Positions 15,038-24,950 of a stretch of 64,000 nucleotides of DNA are shown here, in pieces. The notes under the pieces were generated by a model. The model searched no databases and was not told the DNA's origin. It saw nothing but the letters and a program-made list of their open reading frames with translations. Origin of the DNA: G001797105 sp964528155. Lineage in GTDB: Bacteria; Chloroflexota; Anaerolineae; Anaerolineales; E44-bin32. Location: the NCBI GenBank assembly GCA_964528155.1, contig CAZGRL010000009.1, positions 1-64,000 on the forward strand, given 5' to 3'. Position 1 is the stretch's first letter; every line of letters begins with the position of its first letter. The position numbers were made by a program, and so were the translations under genes.

Positions 15038-16495
15038 CTACGACTCGGACAACGATCGACCGTACTTGAGCAGTTCTTCGACCATCCCGGGCTCGGATGC
15101 CTCGGCATACACCCTCAGCACAGGCTCCGTTCCCGACGGCCGGATAAGGAGCCATGACTCATCTTCGAGGACGTACTTGACCCCGTCCAGACTGCTGACC
15201 GAGGATACATCCACGCCGCCGATCGAAGGCGGCGCCTGCATTTTCAGGCGTTCCACCATGCGCGGCTTCGACACCGGCCGTGCCAGACGCAAATCGAGGC
15301 GGGCGTAGTGTGCCGGGCCGACTTGTGCCAGCAGGTCGGAGACGAGCTCTTCCAGCGGGGCATCGAAGGCGGAAACCATCTCCAGAAGGAGCAGTCCCAT
15401 GAGCACCCCGTCTCCCTCAGGGATGTGCCCGCGGAACGTCATTCCTCCCGACTCCTCTCCCCCGATCAGTACGTCGTCGTGCAGGATGTGATCGGCGATA
15501 TGGTTGAAACCCACAGGAGTCTCGACGACTTCGAGGCCATAGCTTTCGCCGAGGCGATTGATCATCTGAGTGGTTGAGATGGTCTTGACCACCTTGCCTC
15601 GCCAGCCGCGCCGTTCGACGAGGTATTTCAAGCTCAAGGCCAGGATCCGGTGCGCGTCGACAAACTGGCCGCGTCCATCCATGGCCCCGATCCGATCTGC
15701 ATCTCCGTCGGTTGCCAATCCGAGCTGGCCGTGTCCGGCGGCGATGCTCCCAGCCAGGGCACCCAGGTAACGCCCGATCGGTTCCGGGTGGATCCCGCCA
15801 AAGCCTGGGTTCATCTCGGAGCGGACCTCGAAGACCTCGCATCCCGTCCCCTGCAAGATTCCCTTGATGAGTCCTCGACCGGATCCGAACATCGAGTCGA
15901 CGACCACACGCATCGGATGATCGGTGATGGCGTCGAAGTCGATCAGTTTTCGCAGATGCTCGTAATATGCCTGGGTGGGATTAAAGCGCTCGAGCAGCCC
16001 TGCCGTGCGCGCCTGCTCGAAGTCCATCAGGTTCGGCCCCCGTCCACGCGCTTCGTTGTCGTTCAGATAAACCTCGACTCTGCGGCACTGCTCGGGGAGC
16101 GCCGAGCCGCCGTAGGTCGACTTCAACTTGACCCCGTTGTAGCGTGGGGCGTTGTGGGAAGCGGTGATCATGATCCCGGCGATCGCGCCCAGGTGCTTTA
16201 CGGCGAACGACAGCGTCGGGGTTGGCACGTCGGCCATGGTGAGGTGGACCCGGTAGCCGTTGGCCGCCAGCACTCGGGCGGCTTCGACGGCGTAGCGATC
16301 CGACAGAAATCGAGTGTCAAAGCCGACGACCACGCGCCTTCGGTCGGGTGGTGCCTCGGCGTCGGCTTCTCCGTTCAGCCAATCTTCCGAGGCAACGGCG
16401 TCAGCGATTGCCTGGGAAATCAGACGCAGGTTGTGAAACGTGAAGGTGTCGGAGATGACTCCGCGCCATCCGTCCGTGCCGAAGTGGATTGTCAT
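15038..16495 (-). CDS. Phosphoglucomutase/phosphomannomutase family enzyme
   Basis: A 485-residue alpha-D-phosphohexomutase. It interconverts sugar 1- and 6-phosphates through a phosphoserine. All four domain signatures are visible: the active-site serine loop TASHNAP (near 112), the metal loop DGDADR (near 265), the sugar loop GGEESGG (near 345) and the phosphate loop RPSGTEP (near 460). The N-terminal FGTDGWRG is also typical. The substrate (glucose, mannose or glucosamine) cannot be told from the motifs. The gene is alone on its strand, with the glycerate kinase gene upstream. The role is supply of activated sugars for glycogen or envelope glycans. Confidence 0.9.
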   Translation of the reverse strand: MTIHFGTDGWRGVISDTFTFHNLRLISQAIADAVASEDWLNGEADAEAPPDRRRVVVGFDTRFLSDRYAVEAARVLAANGYRVHLTMADVPTPTLSFAVKHLGAIAGIMITASHNAPRYNGVKLKSTYGGSALPEQCRRVEVYLNDNEARGRGPNLMDFEQARTAGLLERFNPTQAYYEHLRKLIDFDAITDHPMRVVVDSMFGSGRGLIKGILQGTGCEVFEVRSEMNPGFGGIHPEPIGRYLGALAGSIAAGHGQLGLATDGDADRIGAMDGRGQFVDAHRILALSLKYLVERRGWRGKVVKTISTTQMINRLGESYGLEVVETPVGFNHIADHILHDDVLIGGEESGGMTFRGHIPEGDGVLMGLLLLEMVSAFDAPLEELVSDLLAQVGPAHYARLDLRLARPVSKPRMVERLKMQAPPSIGGVDVSSVSSLDGVKYVLEDESWLLIRPSGTEPVLRVYAEASEPGMVEELLKYGRSLSES

Positions 16496-16585
16496 CGATG
16501 TTCTCTTGGGCTGTGTTGGAGAATGCGATTCTATCAGCCGGCCCAGGCGCGGTCAAGCCGGATCCGCCATGTTGGGACGCGCCCG

Positions 16586-17887
16586 CTAGGCGCGGTAGAC
16601 CAGGCCGACCACGATGTCGTTCAGGTTCATTCCCGTCGGCCCGGTGCGGATCAACACTCCCAATCTTTCCAGGCAAGGATAGGCATTGTTGTCGGCAAGC
16701 GCAGCGTTGAGGTCGATGTTCGATTGTCTGGCGTGGGTTGCTGTCTCGCCGGTGACGATCGCGCCGGCGGCATCGGTTGGTCCGTCGACTCCATCCGTCG
16801 CAAGAGACATCAACGCCACGCGGGGTGATCCGTCGAGTTCGATGGCCGCAGCCAGGGCGAGCTCCTGATTGCGGCCGCCGCGACCGCTGCCCCGCACTCG
16901 AACTATTGTCTCGCCACCCATGATCAAACATGTCGGGCCGACGGCGCCAGCCATCCGGGATGCCATTCGGCGACCGACTTCGCGGGCCTCGCCGTGCATC
17001 TGTCGGCTGAGCACACGGACGTGGAAGCCCATCTCGGCGGCGGCTGCCTGGGCGGCTTCGATCACAATGCGATTGTTTCCGATGAGCAGGTTCATCGGGC
17101 GCGGAATGGGCGCGGGCTGCGCTCGGCCCGTGCTGAGCGCCAGGCGAACGCGCGCGGGGATCTTCTTCCATAGACTGTTTCGCTCGAGGATGCGCACAGC
17201 TAGGTGAGGCGATGGGGCTCGCAGCACGGTTGGGCCGGAGGCGACCGAGGAGAGCCGGTCCCCCACAACGTCGGAAAGGATGAGCGTCACACAGCGCGCC
17301 GGCGCCGCCAACCGGGCCAGGCCACCCGATTTGACCCGGGAGAGAGCGCTGCGTACGACGTTGATCTCCTGGATCGGCGCGCCGGATCGGATCAAGGCTG
17401 CGTTCAAGGATTGCAGGTCGGCCAGGGTGACGCCGGGGATGGGTAGTTCAAGCATTGCTGAACCGCCGCCCGATACCAGAGTCAGCACGATATCTTCATC
17501 CGTCGTCTCGGCCAGCATCGCCTCGATCGCCCGACCGCAGGCCAGGCTCCCCTCATCCGGCTCTGGATGACCGGCGGGGAAGAAGGTCATTCGATCCGGC
17601 GCTGGAAGCTTCGTCCCTCGGGGGACCGCCACAATCCCGCGCTCGATCCGCGGGCCGAGGACTGCGGCCACAGCGGCAGCCATGGCTGCCGCCGCCTTCC
17701 CTAGGCCAACGACGAACAGGCGGGAGGTCGTGCCTATGTGGAAAGCACGATCCGCAGCGGTGAATCCATCATCCAGGGGGTGGAGATTGTCGGTAACCCT
17801 GCAACCGGCATTCGACGCCTGAAGGCTCGCACTCCGGATGCGCTCAAAGTGCTTCGCGTGCGACGTGTACCTGGGGTCGGCGGGCAG
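16586..17887 (-). CDS. Glycerate 2-kinase (MOFRL family), probable CTG start
   Basis: This family phosphorylates D-glycerate to 2-phosphoglycerate. The frame has VVGLGKAAAAM (conserved N-terminal loop), LTLVSGGGSAML, SDVVGDRLSSVASGPT and a C-terminal MOFRL domain with GGETIVRVRG, GGRNQELALAAA and ATDGVDGPTDAAG. The first ATG in frame (17683) would cut off the conserved N-terminus. The frame stays open upstream to a TAA near 18003 with no ATG, GTG or TTG. A CTG at 17887 is preceded by AGGAG with seven bases between. It gives 433 residues, the usual family size. The CTG start is inference; a sequencing error is the alternative. Confidence 0.8.
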   Translation of the reverse strand: MPADPRYTSHAKHFERIRSASLQASNAGCRVTDNLHPLDDGFTAADRAFHIGTTSRLFVVGLGKAAAAMAAAVAAVLGPRIERGIVAVPRGTKLPAPDRMTFFPAGHPEPDEGSLACGRAIEAMLAETTDEDIVLTLVSGGGSAMLELPIPGVTLADLQSLNAALIRSGAPIQEINVVRSALSRVKSGGLARLAAPARCVTLILSDVVGDRLSSVASGPTVLRAPSPHLAVRILERNSLWKKIPARVRLALSTGRAQPAPIPRPMNLLIGNNRIVIEAAQAAAAEMGFHVRVLSRQMHGEAREVGRRMASRMAGAVGPTCLIMGGETIVRVRGSGRGGRNQELALAAAIELDGSPRVALMSLATDGVDGPTDAAGAIVTGETATHARQSNIDLNAALADNNAYPCLERLGVLIRTGPTGMNLNDIVVGLVYRA

Positions 17888-17939
17888 GAGATTGCTCCTT
17901 TCTCCCGCCAGGGAGGCTGTGATCTTGGCAGATCGGGGA

Positions 17940-19217
17940 TCAGGGTGTCGAAACGGATTGAGCCGCGGCCTGGGCGGCTTGCTCGGGTGTGGTCGCCCCG
18001 CTTAGGACGGATTCGACTGCTGCTTGAAGTGGCGGGCCGAAGGTGACCAGGACCTCATCAGGAGGCATAGCTCTCGACACACCGACAAGGCGTGTGGCGA
18101 TCGATCGCTGCAGCCCGCCGGGCCATTCCTCGAGCGACGATCTGTTCGGAGGCAGCATTCCAAGTGTGCTGGTCCACGATCCCAGAAAGCTCGGCTCTTC
18201 GAGCCAGGCGATCAACTCGGCGGAAACCGCCTCGAGTTCAGGGTCCTGGGTGACGATGGCCCACGACCACGTTTGGGCGAAGCACACCCCAGCCCCACCT
18301 TTTGTCGGGAGAGGAAGTGCGGCTTGAGTATCGGAGTTGAACTGACCCAGAAACTGACTCAAGGGGGCGGTTGCAGAGACGGCCCGACCGCCCTGGAGCG
18401 CGCCCCATGTATCGCCGTCGGCGACAAACTGGCGGACTGAGAGCGGGATCACTCCGGCCGCTCGTGATGAGCTATAGAAGTTCAAGACTTCTGCCAATGC
18501 CTGCGGGTCGAGGGCAGGACGGCCGTTCTCGTCACTTAGAGGACCCCCAAGGGAGACATACTCGGCCAGGGTGAAGAGCGCCGAAGGATCGCCGGCGGGG
18601 AAGACGAATGGAGCGGGTCCGGCCAGGATTTCAGCCCAGCTCAAGGGAGGCCGGGGATAGCGTGTCAGATCGTAGCCCAGAACTTCGGCATCGGCGGCGA
18701 ACGGCAGGCCGAAGAGCTCACCATCTACGCGAGCGGTCCCAAGGGCATGTTCGTACCACTCCGGTGATGCGGGCTCGGGCACCAGATCATCCAGCGGAAC
18801 GATCAGGCCTTTGATCGTCGCCGCTCGCAGCCCGGCCGGGTCGAGGCTGATCACATCCGGAAGAGCGGCCGGAGCCGCAACTGAGGCTGCGGCAAGGGTG
18901 TCGAGCAGACCGGACGGTCCGCTCGCGTCTTTCGTGCGCACAACGATGTGAACACGCGGGTGCGTGGCCTCGAATTCCGCCAGCCTGTCGGCGAGGAGTG
19001 TTCCGGCGGGTGAACCTGTGTCGGGCGAGAAGGGGGTGGCGATCCAAACGGTGAGGTTTTGGGGTGAAAGCGCGTCGGTGGGAGTCGGGGAAACCGCCGC
19101 CGGTGTCTCAGTCGCGTCTGCGGTAGGTATGGGGGTGTCCGGTGTGATCGCAGCCGATCCGCAGGCGGTGAGCAGCAGGGCAACGATGGCCGTCCACGAA
19201 CAGATCCGCGGGTTCAT
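17940..19217 (-). CDS. Extracellular solute-binding lipoprotein (ABC sugar type)
   Basis: A 425-residue protein from the ATG at 19217, which places a signal peptide directly at the N-terminus. An in-frame ATG 19 codons upstream would put extra residues before it. The lipobox LLTAC lies near residue 19, so the protein should be anchored to the membrane as a lipoprotein. A Thr/Pro-rich linker (about 25-50) leads to a family 1 solute-binding fold with patterns such as ADRLAEFEATHP and DVISLDPAGLRAA. Such proteins deliver sugars or other solutes to ABC permeases. No permease or ATPase gene is adjacent, so the substrate is unknown. Confidence 0.82.
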   Translation of the reverse strand: MNPRICSWTAIVALLLTACGSAAITPDTPIPTADATETPAAVSPTPTDALSPQNLTVWIATPFSPDTGSPAGTLLADRLAEFEATHPRVHIVVRTKDASGPSGLLDTLAAASVAAPAALPDVISLDPAGLRAATIKGLIVPLDDLVPEPASPEWYEHALGTARVDGELFGLPFAADAEVLGYDLTRYPRPPLSWAEILAGPAPFVFPAGDPSALFTLAEYVSLGGPLSDENGRPALDPQALAEVLNFYSSSRAAGVIPLSVRQFVADGDTWGALQGGRAVSATAPLSQFLGQFNSDTQAALPLPTKGGAGVCFAQTWSWAIVTQDPELEAVSAELIAWLEEPSFLGSWTSTLGMLPPNRSSLEEWPGGLQRSIATRLVGVSRAMPPDEVLVTFGPPLQAAVESVLSGATTPEQAAQAAAQSVSTP

Positions 19218-19449
19218 CGTCCTGGAATTATACAGCCCGAACGTAAGCCAAGGCATGTCGGGCTGCATCCGCACAGCCTGGGGATCAAGTTGCAGGCTCG
19301 CCCGACCGGCTCACTCGCCGTCATATCAGGCTATCCCGGTATGAGGTGAGGGGGAGACCGAGATGGGCTGTTCGCGGTCCGCTGTGTGACGGATGCAAGA
19401 GCGCGCCGGCGCGCCAAATCGGCGCGGGCGGTCATGTTACAATCCGCTC

Positions 19450-21312
19450 ATGTCGGCTGAGCACGACAGGATTCAGCCCATACTCGACAGCATCCCCTCC
19501 AAGCCCGGTTGCTACCTCATGAAGGACCGTGCGGGGAGGGTGATTTATGTCGGCAAGGCAGTCAACCTGCGCAACCGGGTGCGCTCATACTTCCACGCGT
19601 CCGTTGGTCACACCCGCAAGACGGCCGAGATGGTCGGTCATATCGAAGACATCGAGTGGATCGTCGTCGACTCGGAGCTCGAGGCGCTGATCCTTGAGAT
19701 GAATCTGATCAAGCGTCATCGGCCGAAGTACAACGTCCGTCTGAAGGACGACAAGCGCTACCCTTACGTGAAAGTCCACCTGGCCGACCCCTTTCCCAAG
19801 GTCACCGTCACCCGACGCATGGAGGATGACGGGAGTCGCTATTTCGGCCCGTACACAAGTATGTGGGCCGTGCACCAGACGCTCGACGTGCTGCGGAGGA
19901 TCTTCCCCTATCTGACTTGTGATCGAGTGATCACCGGAGAGGATCCCAGGGCGTGCCTGTACTACGACATCAAGCTCTGCCTGGCGCCGTGCATCGGCAC
20001 CGTCGATCAGGCGGCCTATCGAGCAATGATTCATGACCTGTGCCGTTTCCTGGAAGGCAACACCGAAGCGGTCGTGGCCGGCATGCGTGAGCAGATGAAG
20101 CAGAGGTCAGAGCGTATGGAGTACGAGCGAGCGGCGGCGATCCGCGATCAATTGACGGCGATTGAGAAAGTCGTCGAGGGCCAGAAGGTTGTCTCTCAGG
20201 ATAAGGTCGATTCGGACGTGATCGCGTTCGCCCGGGATGAAAACGATGCCTGCGTGCAAGTCTTCTTCATCCGGGGCGGTAAGCTCATCGGCCGGGAGTA
20301 TTTTGTGTTGGAGGGCACGCGGCAGGCGGACGACAGAGAAGTGCTGGAAGCCTTTGTCAAGCAGTTCTACACTGAGGCTGCACAAGTGCCACAGCGCGTC
20401 CTGCTGCCGACCGAGATCGAGGAGAGCCGGATCATCGAAGAGTGGCTCCGCCGCCGACGGGATGACCGAAAGGTGCAGCTCGTCGTGCCCAGGCGAGGCT
20501 CCAAACGCCAGTTGATTCAGATGGCAACCGAGAATGCGAGCGAAACTCTGGCCTCGTTGCGCTCCCGCTGGGAGGCTGACCGGAGCAAGCACGTGCGCGC
20601 GCTGGCTGAGCTTCAAGAGGCTCTGAGTCTCCCCGTCCCGCCCAACCGAATCGAGTGCTATGACATCTCGAATCTGCAGGGGACAGCCGCGGCAGGTTCG
20701 ATGGTGGTCTTCGAGCAAGGCGCTCCCAATCCGCGTCTTTATCGCAAATTCACGATCAAGAGCGTGCAGGGGCAGGATGATTTCGCCAGCATGGAGGAAG
20801 TGCTCGGACGTCGCCTGCGGAGATGGCAGAGTTCCCGTGAAGAGGCACAGAAACCCGGTGGGAAGATCGACCCCGCATTTGGTCGACTGCCTGACCTGCT
20901 CATCGTCGATGGAGGCAAGGGCCAGCTTGGACGGGCGATGAAGGTTGTTGAGTCGTTCGGCTCGCCTGGGCCGATGTCGGTCGCCGGCCTGGCCAAGAAC
21001 CACGAGGAGATCTATCTCCCGGATCAGGCTGACCCGGTCATCCTCCCGCGCAACACCGACGGGCTGTATCTCGTGCAGCGTATCCGTGACGAGGCGCACC
21101 GCTTCGCCCTACGTCAGCATCGCACTCAACGCCGCAAGAGCGGACTGGCGTCTCAGCTCGACTCGATCGCCGGGATAGGGCCGGCCCGGCGTAAGGCCTT
21201 GCTGCGGACGTTCGGATCGGTCGAAGGGATTCGACAGGCGCCGGTGGAAGATCTGATGAGCATTCCTGGAATCACCCGGGCCCTGGCGGAGCGCGTCAAG
21301 GCCGGCTTGTGA
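19450..21312 (+). CDS. uvrC: UvrABC system protein C
   Basis: A 620-residue excision nuclease subunit. The ATG at 19450 gives the normal UvrC N-terminus. The GIY-YIG domain (GCYLMKDRAGRVIYVGKA) makes the 3' cut. A UVR motif (about 200-235, MEYERAAAIRDQL) binds UvrB. The RNase H-like domain (IECYDISNLQGTAAAGSM, LLIVDGGKGQLG) makes the 5' cut. Tandem helix-hairpin-helix motifs end the protein (IAGIGPARRKALL, IPGITRALAERV). UvrA and UvrB are not in the window. A TACAAT hexamer at 19438-19443 lies only six bases before the ATG, so the message may be leaderless. No LexA box is seen. Confidence 0.95.
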   Translation: MSAEHDRIQPILDSIPSKPGCYLMKDRAGRVIYVGKAVNLRNRVRSYFHASVGHTRKTAEMVGHIEDIEWIVVDSELEALILEMNLIKRHRPKYNVRLKDDKRYPYVKVHLADPFPKVTVTRRMEDDGSRYFGPYTSMWAVHQTLDVLRRIFPYLTCDRVITGEDPRACLYYDIKLCLAPCIGTVDQAAYRAMIHDLCRFLEGNTEAVVAGMREQMKQRSERMEYERAAAIRDQLTAIEKVVEGQKVVSQDKVDSDVIAFARDENDACVQVFFIRGGKLIGREYFVLEGTRQADDREVLEAFVKQFYTEAAQVPQRVLLPTEIEESRIIEEWLRRRRDDRKVQLVVPRRGSKRQLIQMATENASETLASLRSRWEADRSKHVRALAELQEALSLPVPPNRIECYDISNLQGTAAAGSMVVFEQGAPNPRLYRKFTIKSVQGQDDFASMEEVLGRRLRRWQSSREEAQKPGGKIDPAFGRLPDLLIVDGGKGQLGRAMKVVESFGSPGPMSVAGLAKNHEEIYLPDQADPVILPRNTDGLYLVQRIRDEAHRFALRQHRTQRRKSGLASQLDSIAGIGPARRKALLRTFGSVEGIRQAPVEDLMSIPGITRALAERVKAGL

Positions 21313-21495
21313 AAGGCACGCCCAGCTCCGGGATGACGCCGTCCTGCCGGACGAAAGCCCCATTTGCTTTAGGGACGGACATTGAGACAATAGGGGCGCG
21401 CGACAACAAGGGAGAATCGAGGGGGATACGTAGGTTGCAGGACCGACGATAACCCGGTGATCATCCGGGGCGGACAGGCCAGGAGTCAGACGGCG

Positions 21496-21867
21496 ATGCC
21501 TTCAGTCTGGATTGTCGATGACGACGACGAGATGATCCACGCCGTTGGGCTGATGCTCAAGTTGCTCGATTGTTCCGTGGAATCATATCGATCAGCCCGC
21601 TTTGCCGTGGAGGCATTGCGAACCGGCAAACGGCCGGACGCGTTCCTCCTGGATATCAATATGCCCGAGGTCAGCGGGATCGATCTTCTCGAATACCTGC
21701 GTCGGGAAGAGGGCTTCAAGGAAATACCCGTCGTGATGCTCTCTTCTGAGACGACCGATGTCCAGGTTGACGAGGCGATGGCGTTGGGTGCGAATGGCTA
21801 CGTGTTCAAGCCCGTGTCCATCGACGAACTCGAAGAAGCCCTGAAGAAGATCTTGCCCCGGCCTTGA
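21496..21867 (+). CDS. Single-domain response regulator
   Basis: A 123-residue receiver domain with no output domain. The acidic pocket is VDDDD (8-11), the phosphorylated aspartate is Asp53 in LLDINMP, and the switch residues are MLSSE and the lysine of FKPVS. The ATG at 21496 is preferred over a GTG at 21457 because AGGAG lies 11 bases upstream and the family begins at this point. No histidine kinase is nearby, so it is an orphan regulator, probably acting by protein contact. Confidence 0.88.
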   Translation: MPSVWIVDDDDEMIHAVGLMLKLLDCSVESYRSARFAVEALRTGKRPDAFLLDINMPEVSGIDLLEYLRREEGFKEIPVVMLSSETTDVQVDEAMALGANGYVFKPVSIDELEEALKKILPRP

Positions 21868-21913
21868 CTCCATCGTAAGGTGTAGGTCCCCACAACCCTG
21901 ACGGTTCAGCCGC

Positions 21914-23602
21914 TCATCCGGACTTGGCACCGGGCGGATCGGGTGGCTCGATCAGGATTCCCAGGCGGGCTGCAGCCTCACACAGACGACGCCAATCTCT
22001 CTCGGCCACCGCGGCGCTCCGCGGCCCGAGCTCCTGGCGCAGGAAGCGAGCCGTAGATCGGTTGGCGCGCAGTTCTTCGAGCAAAGCCGGGTGGGCGACG
22101 TTGAAAACGAGCATTCGCTCCAATCGGGCCTGTGTGCCCTCTGTCGACCATCGCTCCAATGCCATAGTGAGGGATTTCGGGAGGGGCGATCCCGCCGCAT
22201 CTTCAAGGATCGTGCGGACGTGATTCGGTTGCAGGCCTTGAGCGGCGGACAGGGCCAGCCCGTCCGGGGTAAGGCGATAGCGATAGCCATCCGCATCGCG
22301 CGACTCCCAGGCGCAAATCCGGGCGATCTGGTAGCGCAGTGCCGGGGGACAGTAACGCGGTACGGAGATGAGGCCATCCGGCCGGACTCGCGTGTGCGGT
22401 CCGAGCCCGCTTCCCTTGACAGAGTCGGCCGCTTCGTGCCCAGACGAAGGGTCGAAGCCTTGGGTCAGGCGGAAGGCGATCGCCGGGCCATCACGCCCGG
22501 AAAGCCCAAGGTCGACCATCCCCAACCAGTGCAATGGGCCGCTGATCACACCGTGGATCAACGCTCCCTCGACCGCGTGCCAATGGCCGAGCCCGCGAAC
22601 GAAGCTACCAGTCCGCGTGTCTTGCAGATACCAAGAATCGAAGTCTCCCGCCGGTCTTTGAAAGGCAGGCTTTGCGTCATGGACTGCCTGGATGAGATCG
22701 CTCAGGTCCCACCATTCACCGACTGTCAATCCGCCAAGTAATTCCAGGATCGCCCGGCGCGAGACAAGTGAGTCGTTTGGCCATTCACCCCCGGCCGATC
22801 GCAAGTGCGGCACTTGAGCCAGATCGTTCCATGTCTCCGACTCCCGCCATGATTCTCGCACGCGCGCCAGAATCTCCGGACGCGGGCAATCAAGCAGGGC
22901 TCGCACCGCCTCCGGGTCCGGCGTCAGCCTGTCTTGGGAAAGTACGCGTTCATCGATCAGACACGCCACGAGAAGACTGGCGGAGCGCGGCTGATACAGG
23001 AACGGCTGGAAGGTTTGCAGGCGATCGGAGGTGAGACCACTGGCGGTTGCCGGCTGCCGTCGAAGTGCGGCCAACAACGTGACCAGGTCGTCGACTGCGA
23101 AGTCTGTGGCGGGGTGCACCTCGGCCGGTCGCGCCACGGGATGCACGGAGAGTGCTTCGGACACGTTGCGAGGTGCCGGCATCAAAGCGGCAAGATCTCG
23201 AGGGATGTATCCGAATTCTTGCGGTCCGGTTGGTGTATCGAAGAAGGAGCGCCCTATGAGACCTCGATACCACAGCGCTTCGATCGATGATGTCTCGTTA
23301 CGCCAGGGCTGCTCGCGATCGCGTCGACCAGGCCCCATCTGACGCAGCGGTCCGAACTTGCGCGTCAGATCCGCCAGAGGCAGGCGACCTTGATTGCGCA
23401 AGAGCATCCCCAGCGCATCCCGGGCGGAAGCCGGCAGGCTGTCGACGACCTCAGCCAGAAGTGCGTCGTCAAGCATCGCTCGGGCCAAACCGTCGGCAGC
23501 CTCTGCTGCCGATCCGCCAGACAGGTCAAGGCCCCACAGCTCGGCGATGATGCGCAACTGACCGAAATCCTGATCACGAAGAGTGATAGCCAGAGTCTGC
23601 AT
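21914..23602 (-). CDS. XPB/Ssl2 N-terminal-domain-like protein
   Basis: A 562-residue protein. Most of it is helical without clear motifs. The last 140 residues match the pattern of the helicase XPB/Ssl2 N-terminal domain family: a winged-helix-like region (YRLTPDGLALSAAQGL), then LVFNVAHPALLEELRANRS and a closing GPRSAAVAERDWRRLCEAAARLGI. Bacterial proteins of this sort occur in Actinobacteria and Chloroflexota without helicase motors, and none is seen here. The job is unknown; nucleic-acid binding is likely. It lies alone, next to the convergent response regulator gene. Confidence is high that it is a gene and moderate for the domain call. Confidence 0.7.
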   Translation of the reverse strand: MQTLAITLRDQDFGQLRIIAELWGLDLSGGSAAEAADGLARAMLDDALLAEVVDSLPASARDALGMLLRNQGRLPLADLTRKFGPLRQMGPGRRDREQPWRNETSSIEALWYRGLIGRSFFDTPTGPQEFGYIPRDLAALMPAPRNVSEALSVHPVARPAEVHPATDFAVDDLVTLLAALRRQPATASGLTSDRLQTFQPFLYQPRSASLLVACLIDERVLSQDRLTPDPEAVRALLDCPRPEILARVRESWRESETWNDLAQVPHLRSAGGEWPNDSLVSRRAILELLGGLTVGEWWDLSDLIQAVHDAKPAFQRPAGDFDSWYLQDTRTGSFVRGLGHWHAVEGALIHGVISGPLHWLGMVDLGLSGRDGPAIAFRLTQGFDPSSGHEAADSVKGSGLGPHTRVRPDGLISVPRYCPPALRYQIARICAWESRDADGYRYRLTPDGLALSAAQGLQPNHVRTILEDAAGSPLPKSLTMALERWSTEGTQARLERMLVFNVAHPALLEELRANRSTARFLRQELGPRSAAVAERDWRRLCEAAARLGILIEPPDPPGAKSG

Positions 23603-23673
23603 TGAGCCTACGGGATGGAATCCGTCATGAGCGAGCGGACGAAGATCGGCAGCAACGGTCCTTGCCGTAGCCC

Positions 23674-24585
23674 CTAGACGATCACCTGGAGGGCGCCCGG
23701 CAGGATTTCAACCTCGACCTCTCGGACCTGGGAAGTGAGCCCGGCGAACATTTCGCCATCGGTGTGGATCGGGAGGGGCGCTTCGGATGTGAGCTGCATC
23801 CGTCGAAAGTGGCCCAGTCGAACCGGTTTGAAGCGCCCGTGGGTGCCTTTCATCACTTCGGGGATCAAACGAAACATCATCGGGCGCGAGACCCGCTTGA
23901 TCATGGCATAGTGCAGCAAACCGTCGTTCATCTTTGCGTCGGGGGCGACAAGAAACCCGCCTCCCTCACGCGGTCCATTGCACAACGAGAGCATGAGGAC
24001 GTCCTCGTCGATCGTCTCCTCGTCCGTGACAATGTGCATTCGTGGCGCGTTGTGGTTGCGCATGATCGTCTGAATGACGGCCCACAAATACATGCTGAAG
24101 CCCTGCAGGCGTGTGATCTGGTATGAGTAATAGGTGACCGTTGCGTCGAAGCCGATCCCCAGGGTGTTGTCCCAGTACTCCACTCGGCCATCCGAGTCGG
24201 TCAGTTTTCCAATGTCGATCGGTTTCGACTCTCCGGTGAAGACGCGTTGCATGGCGATTTCAGGTTCGGTCAGGATGCCGACGTTGGAGCAGAAGTCATT
24301 CCCCGATCCAATCGGGACGGCCGCCAGTCTGGGCCTGCGTGAGGCTGGCACGCGCATGAGACCGTTGATGACTTCATGAACCGTCCCGTCGCCTCCGAGG
24401 GCGGCGACGATATCGAACCTGTGCCGCGCCGCATCTTCGGCGAGCTCGGTGGCGTGGTCCGGATACTCGGTAGGAGCCCAATCTACGCCGCCGTGCTGGG
24501 TGATGACGGACTGCAACGACGAAGCGATGTCCCATGCGCGCCCTCGATCGGCGTGGGCGTTGAAGATCAGTCGGATTCGCGTCAT
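23674..24585 (-). CDS. Diacylglycerol kinase-family lipid kinase (YegS/BmrU type)
   Basis: A 303-residue protein with the NAD-kinase-like fold. N-terminal IFNAHADRG replaces the usual NPxAG loop, and GGDGTVHEVINGL (about 65) is the nucleotide-binding signature. A second conserved block is GSGNDFCSNVGI (about 92), and the C-terminal half is beta-rich (GIGFDATVTYYS). Members phosphorylate diacylglycerol, sphingoid bases or other lipids at the inner membrane face. The substrate cannot be told. A leader of about 290 bases precedes it; TATAAT on the minus strand at 24879-24874 is a possible -10. Confidence 0.87.
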   Translation of the reverse strand: MTRIRLIFNAHADRGRAWDIASSLQSVITQHGGVDWAPTEYPDHATELAEDAARHRFDIVAALGGDGTVHEVINGLMRVPASRRPRLAAVPIGSGNDFCSNVGILTEPEIAMQRVFTGESKPIDIGKLTDSDGRVEYWDNTLGIGFDATVTYYSYQITRLQGFSMYLWAVIQTIMRNHNAPRMHIVTDEETIDEDVLMLSLCNGPREGGGFLVAPDAKMNDGLLHYAMIKRVSRPMMFRLIPEVMKGTHGRFKPVRLGHFRRMQLTSEAPLPIHTDGEMFAGLTSQVREVEVEILPGALQVIV

Positions 24586-24950
24586 GCTGGGACCTCCGGG
24601 AAGTGCCGTTCGGCGGGAGGCACAGGCCCCTCAGCTTCTGTTGATATTCGACGTTCCCCGGCGCCAGGGGTGGGTTGGCGCGCGGGTTTCAAGAGCGAAG
24701 GGGGAAAGCTCCCCCAGTTCTTGGGGTGAATCCACCTCAGGGCTCGGAGCGACACGAGACGCGGCGGAAAGTCCATGCGTCGACTGAGCCGATGACTCGC
24801 GCAGTCGACGACCATGGCGGACGTGGCTGCATCGCGGTCCCATGAAACTCACCCAACTTGGTGCGGTTATCCAATTATAGTCAAAATGCGCGGGGGATAA
24901 CCTGTGGATAAATGACGCGCAAGTTAGTACCTTTTTTAAGCGTGCCGCGC
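24586..24950. other. Intergenic region upstream of the lipid kinase gene
   Basis: No gene is supported. It would be the leader of the minus-strand lipid kinase message. It contains a GGGGGAGCTTTCCCCC hairpin on the minus strand (about 24701-24716). Near its right end is a patch richer in A and T with one perfect DnaA-box nonamer (24903-24911). Confidence 0.5.

Noticed and set aside
15650..16828. Plus-strand frame of 392 codons opposite the phosphohexomutase
   Set aside because: Opposite strand of a gene with all four catalytic loops; composition is not protein-like.
24903..24911. Perfect DnaA-box nonamer suggesting an origin
   Set aside because: Only one perfect box and one degenerate one (24867-24875), with no dnaA, dnaN or gidA nearby.
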